NCBI GenBank assembly: GCA_018260375.1
Contig: JAGLBF010000114.1
Coordinates: 1-7,174, forward strand
DNA: 7,174 bases
Reading direction: 5' to 3'
Source of the DNA: Deinococcus sp.
Lineage (GTDB): Bacteria > Deinococcota > Deinococci > Deinococcales > Deinococcaceae
Below, piece after piece: positions 5,312 through 7,174 of the stretch (positions within the stretch are counted from its first letter, which is position 1; each line of letters starts with the position of its first letter). Below the pieces are notes generated by a model. It saw only the letters and a program-made list of their open reading frames with translations, was not told the DNA's origin and made no database searches. The translations under genes and the position numbers were made by a program.

Positions 5312-5534
5312 TTACAGCACACAGCTCCAGACCCAACTTGGTCACAGACGCGCTGTGCTTTACCTTAGCCGTCTGCAGGCAGTGAAGCGCCTCGCGATGA
5401 CTATCAGCGCGGTAAATGTATTTGAGGTCGGTCAATGGGTCATGATGTTCTAGAACCTGTTCAGATACGTTCATGGCCTTATCCCAGGAGCCGGCTGCCC
5501 AGGCGTGTGTGCGTTGTGACGTGTCGTGTGGCAT
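5304..5534 (-). CDS. Small hypothetical protein, 76 aa, first gene of the GNAT cluster
   Basis: I do not recognise this protein. From the chosen start it reads MPHDTSQRTHAWAAGSWDKA and continues through NVSEQVLEHHD, YIYRADSHREALHCLQTAK and a Val/Leu-rich end. It has several His and two Cys residues, no membrane segment and probably a helical centre. The ATG at 5532-5534 is preceded by GAGGG 5 nt upstream, the best ribosome binding site in this part of the window; longer starts at 5549 and 5588 lack one. The stop overlaps the GNAT start by 8 bp. The tight linkage argues that it is real and works with the acetyltransferase, possibly as partner or substrate (inference). Confidence 0.6.
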   Translation of the reverse strand: MPHDTSQRTHAWAAGSWDKAMNVSEQVLEHHDPLTDLKYIYRADSHREALHCLQTAKVKHSASVTKLGLELCAVNV

Positions 5535-5629
5535 GCTGGCCCTCAGCATAACTGGTTTGGCGCCGCCCACACCCCTTGTTGAAACCATAGGCTTCTATGG
5601 CTTCTTGCCCTTGCTGTCACAATATTGGC
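5535..5629. promoter_or_regulatory. Divergent promoter region of moeA and the GNAT cluster
   Basis: These 95 bp separate the start of the minus-strand trio from moeA and must hold at least one promoter for each direction. TTGAAA occurs at 5579-5584, and an AT-rich patch (CACAATATT, 5618-5626) lies just before the moeA ATG, but no pair of elements has proper spacing. The lack of a moeA ribosome binding site together with that patch may mean a leaderless moeA mRNA. Confidence 0.4.
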
Positions 5630-6820
5630 ATGGATTTTCCGATGAATATCAGCGTAGCGCAGGCCCGCGCCGCCATCGCCGCACTGCTGCCTGCACCCCC
5701 CAGCGTCACCGTGAACTTACTGCAAAGCTACAATTTGGTTCTGGCCAGTGACCTTCTAGCCCGCGTAGACCACCCCAGCAGCACCCAAAGCGCCCTGGAC
5801 GGCGTTGCCTGCCGCGCTGCTGACACCGCAGAGGCCAGCAGTGACCACCCCACGCCCCTACAACTGATAGGCGAAAGCCGCGCTGGACTGGCCTTTAGCG
5901 GCGTAGTGGGGCCTGGGCAAGCCATGTACATCTATACGGGTGCGTCTATGCCACACGGTGCAGACGCGATTTGCCCAGTGGAACAACTGAGCGTAGAGGG
6001 CGACACTGTGTACCTGCGCCGCCCCGCCCAGAGCAAAGACGTGCGGCAGTGCGGCGAAGATTTCACAGCTGGAGACGTTGTCTTGCGGGCAGGTGAACGC
6101 CTTACGCCTGCGCGAGTGGCTTTGGCTGCCGCCGCAGGACACGCCCAGGTCACCGTTCAGCGCCCCTGGCGGGTAGCGGTGCTTGCCACGGGTGACGAAG
6201 TGATAGAGCCGCCTATGCCGCTGCTGCCCGGACAGGTGTATAACTCTAACACCTATGGCCTGTACGGGCTCTTGCAAGAAGCGGGCTGCCAAGTCACCAT
6301 CTTGAACCATGTGCCAGACAGCTTGCCTGCCCTGCACGCCCAACTCGCCGCCCTGCCTGACCTTGATCTGTTGCTCACCTCTGGCGGGGTCAGCATGGGT
6401 AAATACGACCTGGTGCGCGACTTGCTTATGAACGAGGGCCAAGTCAGTTTTTGGAAGGTCAAAATGCGCCCAGGCGGCCCCGTCATCGCCGGGCGCTGGA
6501 ATACTACGGCGGTGGTGGGCTTACCCGGTAACCCCGTCAGCAGTCTGGTGGTGTTTCAGGTGATGCTGCGCCCCGTGCTTACAGGCGAGCCGCCGCGCAC
6601 CGTGCGTCTGCCTGCCTATGAACCGCTGCGGAGCGTGGTGGGCAAAACCGCCTTTTGGCGCGCCAATATCATACAGCGCAGCGCAGGCGGCTCACAGGTG
6701 GCCCTCTACCACCACCAGGGCAGCGGTATTCTGCGCTCACTCAGCGAGTCGGGTGCGCTGGTGTGCATCCCCGAAGGCGAGGACATACAGGCAGGCGACT
6801 GGGCCGAAGTATGGCTGTAG
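5630..6820 (+). CDS. moeA: Molybdopterin molybdotransferase MoeA
   Basis: MoeA inserts molybdate into adenylylated molybdopterin, the last common step of molybdenum cofactor synthesis in the cytosol. From the chosen ATG the protein has 396 aa, the usual family size. Visible signatures in order are QSALDGVAC (the SAMDGYA motif), TGASMPHGADAICPVEQ, RVAVLATGDEV, LTSGGVSMGKYDLV, MRPGGP, VVGLPGNPVSS, and the C-terminal domain ending in QGSGILRSLSESGALVCIPEGE. The catalytic Asp of the first motif is kept, but the usual Tyr is Val. The start is uncertain: ATG at 5630 (MDFPMNISV) or ATG at 5642 (MNISVAQA), neither with a Shine-Dalgarno sequence. A longer frame from 5597 adds Cys-rich residues unlike the family. 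It is alone here, with no other molybdenum cofactor genes in the window, and divergent from the GNAT cluster. Confidence 0.95.
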   Translation: MDFPMNISVAQARAAIAALLPAPPSVTVNLLQSYNLVLASDLLARVDHPSSTQSALDGVACRAADTAEASSDHPTPLQLIGESRAGLAFSGVVGPGQAMYIYTGASMPHGADAICPVEQLSVEGDTVYLRRPAQSKDVRQCGEDFTAGDVVLRAGERLTPARVALAAAAGHAQVTVQRPWRVAVLATGDEVIEPPMPLLPGQVYNSNTYGLYGLLQEAGCQVTILNHVPDSLPALHAQLAALPDLDLLLTSGGVSMGKYDLVRDLLMNEGQVSFWKVKMRPGGPVIAGRWNTTAVVGLPGNPVSSLVVFQVMLRPVLTGEPPRTVRLPAYEPLRSVVGKTAFWRANIIQRSAGGSQVALYHHQGSGILRSLSESGALVCIPEGEDIQAGDWAEVWL

Positions 6821-6850
6821 CGCCGGGTGAGGCCTAAACCACCCAGCGCT
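6819..6850 (+). terminator. Hairpin at the moeA stop codon
   Basis: AGCGCCGGGTG (6819-6829) and CACCCAGCGCT (6840-6850) pair over 11 positions with one mismatch and a 10-nt loop. The stem is GC-rich and starts inside the TAG stop codon of moeA. No T-tract follows, so it is a terminator or 3'-end stabilising structure of the non-canonical kind. Confidence 0.5.
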
Positions 6851-6924
6851 GATGCACGGTGCAAGGCAGATGCCGACCTGAACCATGTTGAACACGCGAT
6901 GAACCCAGGCCGGCGGGTGTATGA

Positions 6925-6985
6925 CTAAACAATAAAAGTGAGACGCTTCAACATGATGGCTAGGCCGTCTCTGTTCAGCGTCTCA
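6925..6985 (-). terminator. Minus-strand terminator-like inverted repeat with T-rich tail
   Basis: TGAGACGCT (6939-6947) and AGCGTCTCA (6977-6985) form a perfect 9-bp inverted repeat around 29 bases. Read on the minus strand, the second arm is followed by CTTTTATTGTTTAG, a T-rich tail, so it could end a transcript entering from the right. The left-arm core GAGACG can also pair with a second CGTCTC at 6966-6971. The right arm overlaps the first three bases of the neighbouring 140-bp repeat. An alternative is that it is the paired ends of another small element. Confidence 0.4.
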
Positions 6986-7122
6986 TACGGACTGCCGCTA
7001 AATTCCACCACAGTCGGAAAAGCGCCGCCTGTGGCTCCATACCGCACAGTCCGTATGCTGTTCCCACTCGCATCCGCTCGGATTGATTCGGAAGTACGCC
7101 AAATCAATCGGAATCCGTATCA
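6983..7122 (-). repeat. Full-length 140-bp dispersed structured repeat, copy 3, inverted
   Basis: On the minus strand this copy runs from TGATACGGATTCC to GGCAGTCCGTATGA, the same length and ends as the copy at 1497-1636. Outside the 13-nt loop the two differ at one base (GAGCCACAG here, GAGCCGCAG there). The 29-bp hairpin at 7081-7109 reads the same on the plus strand as 1510-1538, although the rest of the element is in opposite orientation, so the loop is inverted relative to its flanks. The invariant 15-mer is at 7061-7075 on the minus strand. The copy lies downstream of moeA in non-coding sequence. Confidence 0.93.
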
Positions 7123-7131
7123 GATGTGTTG

Positions 7132-7159
7132 TTGACAAGGTAGGCCTTTACGCTAGCCT
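7132..7159 (+). promoter_or_regulatory. Promoter-like site directed out of the window
   Basis: A perfect -35 hexamer TTGACA (7132-7137) is followed after 16 bp by TAGCCT (7154-7159), a weak -10 of the TAnnnT type. It begins 10 bp after the repeat and points to the right, so its gene would start beyond base 7174. The -10 match is only partial. Confidence 0.4.
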
Positions 7160-7174
7160 GGTGCTAGTGACCTA

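Noticed and set aside
5858..6442. 194-codon minus-strand frame opposite moeA
   Set aside because: It is a shadow of moeA, whose family motifs are unmistakable.
6925..7135. Short frames on both strands across the repeat at 6983-7122
   Set aside because: The same peptide strings appear around the other copy only because the DNA is repeated. There is no start signal or codon bias, and the loop inversion would alter the frame content.
1..7174. CRISPR array, toxin-antitoxin pair, phage or classical defence genes
   Set aside because: The repeats are few, long and dispersed without regular spacers, and no protein shows nuclease, toxin, integrase or transposase motifs.
1..7174. Radiation/desiccation response motif (17-bp palindrome known from Deinococcus)
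   Set aside because: I looked upstream of the genes for a TTATGTCATTGACATAA-like palindrome and saw none.

Overview
The window looks like a chromosomal segment from a Deinococcus-type bacterium. The reasons are the moderately high GC content, weak or absent Shine-Dalgarno sequences before several starts (consistent with frequent leaderless mRNAs), several small proteins I cannot place, and intergenic gaps carrying a family of small structured non-coding repeats like those known from Deinococcus genomes. The genus is an inference from general character, not from a marker gene.

Layout. At the left edge is the 3' end of an FtsH-type AAA protease gene (+); the window opens inside its HExxH zinc motif. 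Next are two unrecognised minus-strand genes (701-925 and 1023-1478), then a gene-poor, AT-richer stretch (1637-1969). A minus-strand pair follows: a polysaccharide deacetylase with an N-terminal signal segment and a C-terminal membrane anchor (2660-3880), and downstream of it a HAD-superfamily hydrolase (1970-2614). Further right is a tightly overlapping minus-strand cluster of three genes: a 76-aa unknown (5304-5534), a GNAT acetyltransferase (4787-5311) and a 205-aa basic coiled-coil protein (4173-4790). Its junctions overlap by 8 and 4 bp, so translation is probably coupled. Divergent from this cluster is moeA (+, 5630-6820), the molybdopterin molybdotransferase of molybdenum cofactor synthesis. 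The right end is non-coding, with hairpins, a repeat copy and a promoter-like TTGACA site pointing out of the window.

The most notable feature is a dispersed repeat family. Two 140-bp copies (1497-1636 on +, 6983-7122 on -) differ by one substitution and by exact inversion of the 13-bp loop of their 5' hairpin. A composite of two partial units abuts the ftsH stop codon (519-655), and a diverged copy lies at 4036-4096. All share the 15-mer GGATGCGAGTGGGAA, present five times. Each unit appears to consist of a 5' hairpin, this invariant linker and, in full copies, a 74-nt 3' part that can fold into a branched structure. The copies lie only between genes. The outer end of the element reads TAA or TGA and appears to form the ftsH stop codon; a short similar end sits at the HAD stop codon.

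No CRISPR array, tRNA, rRNA, transposase or classical defence system is visible.
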